DNA of 64,000 nucleotides. Source: Otatea glauca. Taxonomy: Eukaryota; Streptophyta; Magnoliopsida; Poales; Poaceae. This document shows, one piece after another, positions 1-11,925 of this stretch (positions within the stretch are counted from its first letter, which is position 1; each line of letters opens with the position of its first letter). The notes under the pieces are model-generated. The model was given only the letters and a program-made list of their open reading frames with translations. It was not told where the DNA came from and did no database searches. The translations under genes were made by a program, and so were the position numbers. The stretch is taken from assembly GCA_036346275.1 (NCBI GenBank), contig CM070713.1:76314382-76378381 (forward strand), read 5' to 3'.

Positions 1-150
1 TCAACTGTTTCAGCACTGCAGCAAGAAACAACATTGCTTGTCAGCACAGCATCTACGGTCTAATTCATACTAGCTACACATGCAAGAAGTATACAAAACT
101 CAAGCGCCATGCAAACACGGCGAGGTAAGAAAAGAGGAACAAGCAGCTTA

Positions 151-678
151 CTAGGGTTTTGAAGCTTGAAGAATCCTCACCAAAAGCTGCATTACATCGA
201 CCTGAGCTTTGAGGGACATGGCGTAGTCTAGGGTTTCACCCAGCAACGTGCACTCATCCAGCTCTTTCCCTCCCGGCACGATCTCTTTCAGCACCCTAGT
301 CCTCTTCCTCACCATGGCCCTCGCTAGAACGCCGGCCGCACCGTGCGCCTTCGCCGTCGCTTTCCTCGGCCTCGGCCGGAGGCTCCTCCTCAGGATATTC
401 TTGCAGATCACCTTGCTAGACGACTTGGCGCAGTACTCCGAAGGTGGTTTGGCCGGACCGTGCGTGCCTCGAGTCCGCCGGTGCGCGAGCTCCGCCGCCA
501 GGGACCGGCTCCAGCACGGCGCGCCTCCCCTGGCGGAGGCGAGGGCGGCGTCGGCGGCGTGTTTGATGGCATTCTTCCTCTCGTGGAAGCTCATCTCCCT
601 CAATGCAACGCCACGCTTCCTGAGCCCTAGAAGCAGGTTTTTGAGGAGTGCCTGCTTGAATTGCTTGGATCCCTGCAT
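151..678 (-). CDS. IBH1-like 1 type atypical bHLH transcription regulator
   Basis: Single-exon frame of 175 residues from the ATG at 678-676 to TAG at 153-151; seven further in-frame codons upstream begin with GTG, so I chose the first ATG (MQGSKQFKQ). The N-terminal part has the motif FHERKNAIKHAADAALAS followed by CWSRSLAAEL, and the C-terminal part (about residues 120-170) has VRKRTRVLKEIVPGGKELD and ETLDYAMSLKAQVDVMQLLV, a helix-loop-helix without a normal DNA-binding basic region. This combination is what I know from IBH1 and IBH1-like 1 proteins. In that family these nuclear proteins dimerise with activating bHLH factors and repress cell elongation downstream of brassinosteroid and gibberellin; that role is inferred here. 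The arginine-rich middle (SLRPRPRKATAK) is typical of the family. No introns, frameshifts or missing parts are visible. An AIF-type relative is the main alternative. Confidence 0.88.
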   Translation of the reverse strand: MQGSKQFKQALLKNLLLGLRKRGVALREMSFHERKNAIKHAADAALASARGGAPCWSRSLAAELAHRRTRGTHGPAKPPSEYCAKSSSKVICKNILRRSLRPRPRKATAKAHGAAGVLARAMVRKRTRVLKEIVPGGKELDECTLLGETLDYAMSLKAQVDVMQLLVRILQASKP

Positions 679-2667
679 ATCTAGGCTAGGTGAAGACACC
701 AGCTAGCTAGCTAGACACTGGTTAGTACAATGGCCAGCAAAATGCAACGGAGCATGCATATGTGCATCGGGATGCTGATTAATTGTAAGCTTGTGTGTAT
801 ATGTACACATGTAGGCTAATGATGCTGCTATTAGAGGAGATATTTGGTGTGAGCTGGGGAGAAAGGGAAAGGGAAGGTTGTTAATATGATCAATTGATCA
901 TCACAAGATGTGTGCGGTGTGAGGAGCCTGTGGTTTTCATTGGCTGGGAGGCGAGGAGAGAGGAGGCCACGGAGGAGGAGGTGGCCCTGAACGGCGAGGA
1001 GACAGTGCACATGCATGCACATGGGAGGTCAAGGCCCACGTCCACATTGGCATGCCACACTGAATTAATACCCGGTGTAATGCAGCAAGTACTTGCTGAG
1101 TTCTCGAATACACTTATTTTAACTTTCAAATTTTTTTTAAATATATATCATTCTACAATTTTAAAATAATTTTTACAATTTTTTCTTCTATACCATTCCA
1201 CTTTAGCTATTTTCGATATCATTTACTACTTTGGGCTAAAGTAAGACACACCATCCAAATACTATATAATAAAGAGAGGTAATACAGTGTATTTTATAGA
1301 TAATGTGTCTTTGTAGAAGTATAAGAACTTAGAATGATATCTATTCAGGACCTAAGTGAGTATTTGCGACGTCCCTAAAAGCTTACTAGAGAGATTTCGT
1401 GTCATGAGCAGCCAAGCTGATAGAATGAATTCTGTGTACGTACATGGGCATTACAGCGCTAGCTAGATAGTAGTAGTAGTACGCACACTTGCCTTGAGTT
1501 TGCATGTACAGTTGTTGTTCACTTGATCGCTGTCTGTTTCAGAGTTCAAACAATGTACGTATACACCAAGTCTTGATGTGAAAAATTGAGGAAGTGGGAA
1601 AAGCTCTCTTAATTTGTACACTACATGTACACTAACCATTCTCGTGTAGATGTGAGTACAACGTCAAACATAGCTTGCGTAAGACTTCAGCTCTACCAGG
1701 GATGCCTATGGAAAGAGTTCATTAAGGCCGCTCTACGAATGTTGTGATAAGCTACACCAGTAAACTTATAGGTCATACTCATAGCCCTTAATCAGCGGAG
1801 GGTAGATATTAGCTAGGCATCCATGGCATAATCCCTCATATTATGAGTGCGTTTGGTGGCCGGCACGCATGTGACTCAGTGACTATAGCGCATTAACTTA
1901 GTTATCCTTTCCCTTTGCTTTCGATCTCCTCTTGCGTAAAGAAACTCCCTCGCCAACTTAAACCATGTTAGTTAAGTTGAGATCATAATACGTAATGTAC
2001 TGATTTGCTACTAAATGAGCAAACCAGCTGGTCGATCGCCAAAATTAAAAAAGTATATTGATCTAGCTACCTATCACTTTTTGGGGTAGTACAAGTGTAC
2101 AACTACTACTGTACATGCATGGTTCTTGTATTGAATCTACTTCAGTAACACGTAATGAAATGCAATGCAAGCACTCGGAAACTTCTCTTCTGCTCGGTTG
2201 GTGCATGTCAGCACGTGGCATGTTTTTGTCTCGGAATTGAAGCCTTTGCTTTGCTTTGCTTTACCTCGTTTTCGCCTGAAAGGGATGGGTGGCATGCATG
2301 CTATGGCTGGCATGATCCGGGAAACATGCGCCAACGAGATGGCAACTGTTCTGAGCGCACTAGCACCGCACCACTCTATACGTTGCTCCAACTAACTTTA
2401 CAAGCCTCGCGCCACGAGGAGGAATTGATTTTCTTAACGGATTTCATTCGAATTTCCAGCCGTTTTTGGTTTACGCTTCTCTCTCCGTCGTCGTCACCGT
2501 TTCTGTCTTTTGGGGAACGGCTGAGCGATGAGGCGACAGTGGCATTACCGGTTATGGGCTTGTTGATTGGCAATAGCTAGCTTGGGTACTTCATTGGTTG
2601 ATCCAACAGCGGTGAGTTGCCGGATATGAAGAGGATGACGGGTTGCAAGGGAGGTAAGGACGGAGGT
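679..2667. other. Intergenic, upstream of the IBH1-like gene
   Basis: No supportable gene. Short frames at 894-1169 and 2155-2580 have no recognisable domain. The sequence is AT-rich with a moderately GC-rich patch around 900-1050. It should contain the promoter and 5' leader of the minus-strand gene ending at 678, but I see no convincing TATA box at a sensible distance. Confidence 0.5.
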
Positions 2668-5600
2668 TGTACAACCTAAAATTAATAAAATAAGAAATAT
2701 GATATCCAAAATATTCATGTGAATTATTCTTGCATTTTCTGGCTTTTTTTTGAATTATTATAAATTCTTTTAGCATTTCTCTAATAAAAGAAAGTGAATT
2801 AAGGATATAGTAAAATGGTAAAAGTAAAAAGATAAAAATACCAAGTCAACAAAAATCTGTAAACATCATAACAAAAATGTTAAGAGTTCTCTAGAGGCAG
2901 GTTATGGCGGTTGGAGACCTGGACTAATTAAAATATAATTAAATCAAAGCAAAAGCATGTGAAAGGAAGATCAGGGCAGAAGGTAATAGAATTTTGTGAA
3001 ATTCTCAAGAAGCTATCCTGGGTTAAAAATTTTACCCTGCTGACATCAGAACAGTACCTACCTCTAATAAAAATATTAAATTTTATAATTTTATAATTTT
3101 AAAAATTCGAAAACAGTGAGGAAATAAAGTGGAAAATAGTAATGTCAGAATTATTAAAAATTAAGTATTAAGTATAAAAATCTAAGAATTTTACAAAAGG
3201 TGTATAATACTATTTTAGACTCTCATAATTTTTTTTTATAAAATCTTAACCTCATTTCCGCCATCAATTAAATACAAAACAGAATTGGCAAAATTAAAGA
3301 AGCTCCATTGTCAGAATTTTAATAAAATTTTTACTATGATTTTTTAACTTAAAATTTTACATGATGTTTATATTTTCCTTGCAGACTTAGGTAAATTTTT
3401 TTATAAAAATCTAAGTCAAAATGACGGTTTGAACTGGTGGAGAAATCTGGGTTTGTCTAGAGCCTTCACCCGAGTTCCCTCTCTTCTCTCGCTGACAGGT
3501 GGGCCCGGCCAGGCAGGCAGCCAGCTTGTCCACCTCTCCCTGCCAGCTCGCCCCCACACGTCAGCCTCAGCACCGAGCCTTCTCCCCTCTTCTCCCCGAG
3601 CTCTCGCGCAGAGACAGTTGACCGATCTCTCTCGCGCCTGCGCCAACCGACTCCGAGCCATATATAAGTGTCGCACGTCGTCACCACCAACCTATTCTTC
3701 TCCCGCGAGCCTCATTCCGCCGCATTTCCCCCTTGTCTCTCCCAGCTCCAGTGAAAACCGAGAAAAAGGAAAAACCAGCGTTCAGCCTCTACAGGCAATT
3801 TCACCTCAAACCAAACGAGTCGAAGCTTCCTCTCAACGTCAGGAACTCATCCACACCTTCGGTTCAAGCCTTTCTTCCCCGACGAGCCGCCGCATCGAGC
3901 TCTTCCGTCCGTCGCAGGCGCGCACGGTGAGAACCCCTCTTTTGACCAAGTGGCAAAATAAGATCCTTGTATTGCACTGATGCTCAATTTGGTGAAGATG
4001 AAGTTCGGGAAGACATGGTTTCACCGATTCGCCGCTCGGCCATGGCGACCACCACACCCGCACGGTGGCGCGCCACTTTTCCTTGTTGCCGGCAACGAAA
4101 AAGACCCCCCCTAGTTGCACATGAACCTCCCGAAACTCACCATACCTTTGCCCTAGCTTGCCGCACCCTTCTTCCTCCACGTCGTCGCTCGGCCATGGCC
4201 GGCGCCGCGCCCGCACGGTGGCGACCCCCTTCCCGGCCACCACGCGACCACCTCTGGGTGCGCGTGAGCTCGCTAAAGCTCATGGTGGAACCGATTCCGG
4301 CTCTCCTGCGATGCTTTGCTGTCGGCAGTCGAGGAGAGTTTCGCCCATGCTCTGGCTCTCTGCCGAGTGGGCCCGAGCTGTCAGTCTCTTGCGCCGGTAG
4401 CGTTGTGCCGCGTCGGCCGACGACCAGGCCCCATTGGTCGATCGTGCGGCGTCGCGAGTTCTTGCCGGCGGGACCACCGTCACAAGAAGACGCGTCGCGC
4501 GCTTCGCTGCGCCCGCTTCTTCGATCGCGACACGTCTCATTGCCGGCTGGGCTGCGTGTCGGTTGCACGCGCAGAGTGTCGCTGCCATATGGGGCTCGGC
4601 CGTCAGCGTCTCAGCCCGGCGCCATCCGAAAATGGAAAGCGCCTTTTCCTCGCGAAAGCGCACTTTCCGTTTTCGGCAATTTTCTGATTTTCAGTATTTT
4701 TCAAAATCTAGAATATTCAATAGTTTATATCTTGCGCATTTTAAATCCAAATATGATGAAATAAATTTATAAATTCATAATAAATTATGTAGATTCAAAA
4801 TATGCAAAAATATTTTCAAAATGATCTCTGGTTAAATTTTAAATTCAAATTTAAAGAGAAAGACTAGAATATGCCATTCATATAATTTTTGCAAATGACC
4901 TCCAAATTAAGTAAAATAAATTTTTTTAGGTTCCTTGTAACATCAGGAACCTAAATATGTAAAAATAATTAGGGTTTGCTATAAGAAAATTTTGAGCTGT
5001 TAAATATACAGTAAAGTGATTCAATAATAGTCCAAATCAATTAAATCCTTTAAATCATAGAATAAAAATTAATAATCCATGCAATTATTCTTGAATTATG
5101 AAATTGTTTTATTTGAATCATTCCATCTGATTTTTTTTGCCCTATTAAAATTTGTTATTTGCTATATATTGCCGTACAACGTGTAGAACCCGACGAATCT
5201 GATATAGTCGACGATCAGGAGTTCGACGTCGAAGATAATCAACAAGGCAAGCACCCCCTTTGATCATATTGATCCCAGTTTTATAAATGTTTTCATTAAA
5301 TGTTTTACTGTATACGTTACTTTTATTAAAGTCTGCTATATTATGGGTATTGGTAGTTGTACCTGTAGTTTTATAGAACTTTCTTGATAAGTATGAATTT
5401 GTGAACCTTGATAACCCTAGAATAATATAGACATTATTTGATGTCAATTTGGGTCACTTACACTTAGTATCATGCTTAGCCATGCTTAAAGCAATATAAA
5501 ATCTTGACATGATTAAAAATATTGGATATGACATTTAATGGGTATGACCTTTCTTTATGATTGGTATTTTGATTAAAAATGGAAATAAAACTATGGTTTA

Positions 5601-6793
5601 GATACGGACAATTATTGGCAATAGCCGAAAGTGCATGTCTTTGCACGTAGTGTAGGGGGAGACTATTTTTCGTGTTGAATTAAGGACTGAACTATGAGTT
5701 GTTTTCAGACCAAGAACTATCATACAACCACAAGTGCTGGTATGGGACAGCTCTAACTTATTAAGTTATTTAAAACTTGATTTGCACTTGGAAGGCTGGA
5801 GTAGTACGAGCTGTTTCTTAATGGATTGCTCGAAGGGACATCCACACCGAGGTGATCATGGAATAAACGTTTACCAATATAACAGTGTACGCCATACTGT
5901 GAGGAGTTCCATCATTTCTATGCTTTGAGTTCTTCCACCACATAATGGGTTTATCATCACCGTGCTGGTGCAAAGTCAGGGTTAAATAACTTTAACAGTT
6001 ATAACACGACTCTCTGCGGCACACCAAAGGAAGTGTGCTAATGCCGATTGCACAAAGAGTTAGTTATGTCTTGTGGGGAAAGATGTATACCTCTGCAGAG
6101 TGTAAAACTAATCGATTAGCCGTGCCCACGGTAATCGGCACTTGGTAAAGTCATCACATAGTTAGCAGTTTTTATTTTCGTAAAATATGGTTTCTACCGT
6201 GTGTCGGTGGAAATGGTTCGTGGGAATGGTCATGATACCCAGGTATATGAGATTTATTTACGCTTATATTCGGTTACTTTTCGTATTAAATTGTTTTTAC
6301 TTAAATTCCGTTTTGCAATCTACTATTATGTATTTACCTTCCAAATTGGCTTTATGCAAATTAACCATAATAGCTTTTCCATTGAAATGACCTGCATGTA
6401 TTATAGGATTTGTAAAAGTCTTGCGAGTACGTAAGTACTCAACTTGCCTATGTTGATATTTTTAGGTGAAGAATCAGACTATCCCGACGACTCTTACGTT
6501 GATACAGGATTCGGGGAATTTAACGATGAATTCTTCTAGGGTTTTTACTTGTCAGTTGCCTGTGGGGCAATGGGTTAAAAAAGCATACTACAAGAAGTTG
6601 TCTCCATTGCAGTTTTTTTTACTTTTGGTATTGTAAGAATATTATATAACTTTGTTTCCGCTGTGTAATAAAGCTTATGTGTGATTGTGATATCAATTTG
6701 TAATTGTGCGTACTAGCTACTGATCATGGGACTAGTACTGTATGCACATGATACCCATTATTGATAATTACTATAAAAAATGTGGGCCTTACA
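2668..6793 (+). mobile_element. 4.1-kb solo LTR (gypsy-like, large-LTR type)
   Basis: Begins TGTACAACCTAAAATT and ends GTGGGCCTTACA, so it has TGT...ACA ends, and is flanked on both sides by the 5-bp direct repeat GAGGT (2663-2667 and 6794-6798). There is no gag-pol interior, so this is a solo LTR left by recombination between two LTRs. An AT-rich first part is followed by a GC-rich transcribed-looking part (about 3430-4650) with a TATA box near 3661, then AT-rich DNA. Such long LTRs are known from Tekay/Del-type chromoviruses; assignment to that clade is inference. Frames inside it are not genes. Confidence 0.85.
3661..3668 (+). promoter_or_regulatory. Candidate LTR promoter TATA box
   Basis: TATATAAG lies at the junction between AT-rich upstream LTR DNA and the GC-rich stretch that follows, where the U3/R boundary of a large LTR would be expected. 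It is a strong TATA match but there is no expression evidence. Confidence 0.45.
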
Positions 6794-7092
6794 GAGGTGG
6801 AGTTATGTTTGGGGGAGTTGTGGCAACATTGTGGCGGCACCGTAGTCGAGAGGCGAGGAGGATACATGGTAGGAAAGGGTTCGTATGTAGTCCAACTAGA
6901 GACTGCAATTTAAGCAGTCTTCAGCCTTCAGCGCCATCCGGTTGAGCCAACGAATGATTCAGATCATCCAATAAGTACTTGTTACAGTGTTGTAAGATCT
7001 TGACAATCTATTTTTGATTCAACAGTCCATACGCAACTGCTTAAGTTGCAGTTCCAACTAAGATTACATTGGATCTCTTTCTCACATGGCAA

Positions 7093-7162
7093 GGACCTGT
7101 TTGGAGTGTTTAATTACTAGTTTTTAAAAACTCAAACTGTCTTTAAGCCCCAAACAGGGCTA
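7093..7162. repeat. Short MITE with GGACCTGTTTGG-type ends
   Basis: The left end GGACCTGTTTGG is matched in inverted orientation by CCAAACAGGGCT at the right. Ends of this kind are typical of small grass hAT/PIF-like MITEs. The element is only about 70 bp, so it may be a deletion derivative. Confidence 0.5.
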
Positions 7163-7487
7163 GGTGAGTTCTCTGCAGGGGCAAGGGAGGTAAATTTCTG
7201 AGCTTGTTTCTATTGGCGTACCAATTACAGCGTGGCTCTAGGGGATTTGTTGAGTTAGGCCTTATGATTTTTGTTCCTTGCTTCCAAATGCTGTGCTTGC
7301 ACATTTGGGTTTGTTGAGTTAGCCTTATTATTATTATTATTTTTCCTTGCTCCCAGTTATTGTGCCTGCACGCTTGCGGGTCCCAGTTGATCAGCGTGCT
7401 CTTGATTTCAGAGCTAATCTACAGGTTACTTTTCTATCATGCAGACTACTCTATCGAGTAACAGATAGTCCTAGTTGTGGTTACACG

Positions 7488-7675
7488 TTACAGATACTAT
7501 TAAACTTTTGAAACTTTAATTATTAATATTATTTTAAACATTTAAATTATATATATATACACGATAATTTTATATGAGATTTATCCTGAAAAATATTTTT
7601 ATAATATTATAATTTTATTAGGTTTTATAAATATAATATGATAGAAATCAGCGATCAAAGCTTTGTTTTGGAGAC
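7488..7675. repeat. Decayed Stowaway-family interior
   Basis: AAACTTTTGAAACTTTAA followed by TTTATAATATTATAATTTTATT and TAGAAATCAGCGATCAAAG in order matches the interior of the better-preserved copies at 25632-25887 and 61463-61705. Clear CTCCCTCCG ends are missing here. Confidence 0.45.
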
Positions 7676-8339
7676 CAATGGCGTGTGCAGGATAAAAATA
7701 GAAGGGGTGTTCGTGGGAGTCCGCTAACAGAAGAAAACCATATTAAAATGCATGCAATTCAAAATACTTAGCGCAACCGAAATTCATATGTAAATAGACA
7801 AGAATCGAAGTAAAAATGTAAAATACATCTAAGATACCTTGGCGAGGAATATAACGCCCTGAATGCACATATATGCGTGCGAGTAGAAATCTATAGAACA
7901 AAAATAGCCAAATTAGTGACTAGTGAGACAATTAGAAAAGCATGAGTAATTACAAACATTGAAATAAAATGCAACATATTGCAAAACAGCTAGCTAAGAT
8001 TAGGACGGGAAGGCAAGTCCATTCTTCGAGATTTCATCTTTTGAAAACGACCCACGGTTGTTTTGTCCATCTTTTATGGATCTACACTACATTTTATAAA
8101 ACCTATAATAAGTTTAGATTATACTAAAGAATAATTTTAGTAATCAACCAATAATTTAAATTAACTAATCAACCAATAATCTTATATGCAATTATACAGT
8201 GATATTGTATCATTTTTACAATTTACTAATAAACCAATAATTAAAATAAAAAAATAAAAAACTTACCAATTACTTTATCCTCTGCTCCATTGTCCCTCTT
8301 AGCCGGCCTCCTCAATCTTTCACTCTTTCCCAAGCGCGT

Positions 8340-8720
8340 CCCACCGTTTGGCACCCCTCACGGCCTTGTCCCAACAGTCAACGCCTCGCCCCCTCCTTCA
8401 ACTGGCACCTAGACCCGACGCGGCCCGCCCCTCCCTAGCTCCCATCAAGGCCTTGTGGCCCCGCCCCGACGCCCAGACCCAAGTCGGCGAGGAGAGCCGG
8501 CCCCCCTCAACCCTCCTCCACCCGGTGGCCGGCGCGGTGCCCCTCCTCCACCCAGCTGCCGGCAAGGCGCCCCTCCTTCACCTGGCCCTGCCGCAGTGTC
8601 CGACGCCCTTTCTCCATCCGCAGCCCCTCCAGTCGCCCCTCCTTCACCCGATGGCTGCGCGCTGCGACGGTGAGCCCGGCGCCCCTTCTTCACCTCATGA
8701 GTCCTCTCGCTCGACAATGG
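8340..8720. repeat. GC-rich degenerate minisatellite
   Basis: Imperfect repetition of GCGCCCCTCCTTCACC-like units separated by variable GC-rich sequence. The proline-rich open frames on both strands come from this composition and are not supported as genes. Confidence 0.5.
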
Positions 8721-8759
8721 ATGATGGATTAGGGATTTGAGGATTGGAGAACCAGGGAA

Positions 8760-11000
8760 TGTGAAAGTTCAAGATCTATTAAGTTGGTTTTGGTGTTAAT
8801 GACAAATATAATATTGAGACTAACTCTTTTGATAATCATAATATTGATTAGTCTCAATTGTTAATTAATAACATATCTTTTTATGAGACTAACTCTTTTG
8901 TCGAGCTTAACTCTTATTAGTCTCTTTTGGATGAAAAAGATAGAAATATCAAAGGTATGCATTCGAGTTCATATTATCATATCTTGTTGCATTCCTTAGA
9001 TATAATATTCATGATCATATTGATAAATCCAAATATGAGACTAACTCTTTTATTGAGTATATCTTTGATTAGTCTCATCTCATTGAAAAATGGAAAACCC
9101 AAGGTATGCACTCGTATTCATTTTATGATATCTTAATACATATTTTTTATTCAAGTTAAAGGATGAACTTTACCATTATTTAGACCTCAAGAGTGCTTTA
9201 ATATTTTAATTCCATATATACATGAATGCACATATTTAGAGGGAGTTCATACTTTACCTTGATGTTTCAATAGTATCGATCTAATTCATCTTTCTATATC
9301 AAGGATCATTACTTTGAAATAACCCCTTGAGTATATTTAACTTGTGTAGTTGTAGTATACTCATGACAATATAGGATAAACTCCAAAGCAAACAAAAATT
9401 GAATATGTGCATATTGATTCAAGTTCAATTATTTGTATGCACACATCTAACGGAGTTTATTCTGTAATTAATGGTCTTAAGAGTATTGATCCGTTTCCAC
9501 CACTCCATATAAATTGGATCATTACTTTAGATTCCATCGAATTGAGTATATGAAGCCTATGTAGTTAATATATACTCATGATAATTTAAATTCAATTTAA
9601 ATTGTGTTCGGTTGCTATTCAATCAACAAAGAACTAATCATGTGTTGATGGTTCACTTTATTGATCCTAGGACAATCGAAAGTTCTTGAATATATGAAGT
9701 AATAGTTGCATTAGTATAATCAAGACACAATAAATCATTCAAATTTATTAGAGTTGTGCTCAATCGATCATGAGGGCATCCATTATGTGTTACTGGAGTG
9801 CAATTGATGATTGGAGCAATCGTGTTTGTTGGACTAACAATCTTTCATGAGTTGTGAAGTAGGTTAAGTTCAAGAAAATAAAGAATCGGGAAGAAGAAGA
9901 CGTCATCATGTGTTGATGAGCTTCAAGAATGAATCCCGAAGTGAAGTGAAGCTAGAGAAGTTTCATCATGTGTTGATGAACAAGAAGAAATAACCCGACT
10001 TGGAGAGAAGATGATGGAAATCATAAAAGTTCTAAGTGGATGTGCTAGAGGCAAAGGTATAACTAGCTAGGGCTAAGGATGTGTTCCTAGTCTTTTACCG
10101 GTCTCGATGTTTGGATGTGAGACTGGGTTGCTAGTTAGGTCACCGTACTATTAAGAGGGGTTGAGTCTTTTAGCTTGAGCTTTATCATGTGTTGATGAAC
10201 TCAATCTGGTTCACTCTAGCTCACTCTCTTGGTTGGATTTTTGCATGAGCTAGGTATTTACATGTGTTGCAAATAAAGAAGCTCATACTTGCTTCTTATT
10301 GAATCTTAATTGATTTGGTTTTTACATGGAGCTATGGATTTGAATGTGTTGAAAAAGGGAGATAGCTTATGCAAGTTGGTTTAAGTGGTTGTTTGCATGG
10401 AGCTAGATATTTGCGTATGTTGCAAATAGAGAGCTCATGCATCGGATTTTTGGCTTGTGACTTGATCATGTGTTGATTATCACAAAAGGCTAAGTAAAGT
10501 TTATGCTTTGTGTTTGCAAAATATTGATTTGTTATTTGCAAATGTATTTTATAAATAAGCTAGAGGTTATGGGTTTCTATCCTAGAACATGTATTGGCAT
10601 TTGCAAATGTGTTTTGCAAATTATCGGGATCATGTGTTTATCCTTACATGGCTAGTGGTATGACCTTATAGGTTCACGGTTTATTTGTAAATGTGTTTTG
10701 TAAATTATTTTGATCATGAATTGATCATCACATGACTTAAGATTTGATCTTATTAACTTTTGCTAGCTTGTAGTCACGCTATTGATTAAGTCTATGTGAG
10801 GGATTTCGAGAAAATCAGATTTTAGATTTGAGTGGCTACATTGGAGTTTTTGTTTTAGTGACATTTAAAAATATCTATGGTTTCTTAAATCTTGAAAATA
10901 GGTGGAGATTATAGCCCTCGTGAAAAGCTTCGTATAAAGTCCAAGATCATCTTAATCGGAGTTCGAAGTGAAAAGTTAAGAGCTTTTTTGTAGTTATAGC
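8760..11000. mobile_element. AT-rich LTR-like region, possibly SIRE-type copia
   Basis: Starts around TTGGTTTTGGTGTTAATGAC, which resembles the start of grass SIRE/Maximus copia LTRs, then continues as AT-rich DNA with internal repeats (GAGACTAACTCTTTT and CATGTGTTGAT). No reverse transcriptase or gag remnant and no target duplication were found, so boundaries and class are uncertain. Confidence 0.35.
8813..9085. repeat. Three copies of a GAGACTAACTCTTTT stem unit
   Basis: GAGACTAACTCTTTT occurs three times (near 8815, 8885 and 9036), each followed 15-30 bp later by TTAGTCTC, its inverted partner. Each unit could form a small stem-loop. The last two are followed by similar AAGGTATGCA(T/C)TCG sequence, suggesting a decayed tandem duplication of about 150 bp. 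Confidence 0.6.
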
Positions 11001-11129
11001 AGTGGATTTGCCTTTGCTAACAAAGAAAAAAAAAGGTACAACACGTCTACCTTTATAGCTAGCTGTTTTCTAATTTAACCCTACTATACCTGAAAGAATC
11101 CCTGGAAGGGGAGAGCATGCACGTGTCAT

Positions 11130-11640
11130 CCGAGCCGGCTCGGCTCACGGCTCGGCTCGAGCCGCGAGCTGAGCCGAAAAAATATTTACGGATGGGTCCT
11201 TTTTTTTATTTACAGATAGATCCTTTTTAAGAAAAAAAATTATAATCGGGTCCTTATCTGTAAAAAAAATTACAAACTGGTCCCTCTTCCAAAAAAAAAG
11301 AAAATATATTATGCTTTGGCCCTTTATGCGTTTTTGAGGCTTGCGCTCGGGTCCTTTTCCACAAAATAAAAATTACGTCTAGGTCCTTTTACGTTACAAA
11401 TAGGTCCTTTTTCCAGAAAAAAAATATATCGCACTTAGGTCCTTCATGCGTTTTTAATGCTTGCGCTCGTGTCCTTTTCCACAGAATCAAAATTACGTTT
11501 ATGTCTTTTTTCGTCGGGAAAAAAAGACGCACGTCCTTCTTCCCGAAAAAAAACATACTTTTTTTTCGCTTTTTTCTACCATTACGTTTAAGCCTTTTTC
11601 CGAAAAAAAAACTCAGCTTTCTCGTGTGGAGGCGGCGCCC
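11130..11640. repeat. Degenerate GGTCCTTTT homopolymer-rich repeat
   Basis: Many GGTCCTTTT/poly-A units. A longer unit (ATGCGTTTTTGAGGCTTGCG onward, 11326-11390) recurs at about 11446-11510. The block opens with GAGCCGGCTCGGCTC, and a similar sequence occurs inverted at 16170-16200. No coding sequence. Confidence 0.55.
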
Positions 11641-11925
11641 GCAGCGTGGCACGCCGCGTCCAAGTTGCTAGTACTACCTATATTTGTTCAATGTTCTACA
11701 CAACCCAGTATCGGTTGATATTAGTGTTGTTGTTGGATGGACTGTCAGGATTACCTTACCTCTTCACTCAGTTGTCCTACAGATTCCAAGTTTATTATAT
11801 ATTCTGTTCGTGTTTGTCCATCCAGATATGGCCCTGCAGATTCCAAGTACTCATCCTAAGCACAGGCAATGTGTAACGTCCTAATTTTGGCTTCAATTTA
11901 AAAGTGCATAAAAAAGCAACGTGTA

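Larger units (their letters stand above)
6794..8339. other. Intergenic DNA without a gene
   Basis: Contains the right copy of the LTR target duplication, a small MITE near 7.1 kb, and a decayed Stowaway interior near 7.5-7.7 kb. I see no coding region. Confidence 0.5.

Noticed and set aside
3429..4764. Several overlapping frames up to 265 codons
   Set aside because: They lie wholly inside the solo LTR and have no conserved domain; composition explains them.
8348..8740. Pro/Leu-rich 130-codon frame
   Set aside because: Encoded by a degenerate GC-rich minisatellite; no start context or domain.
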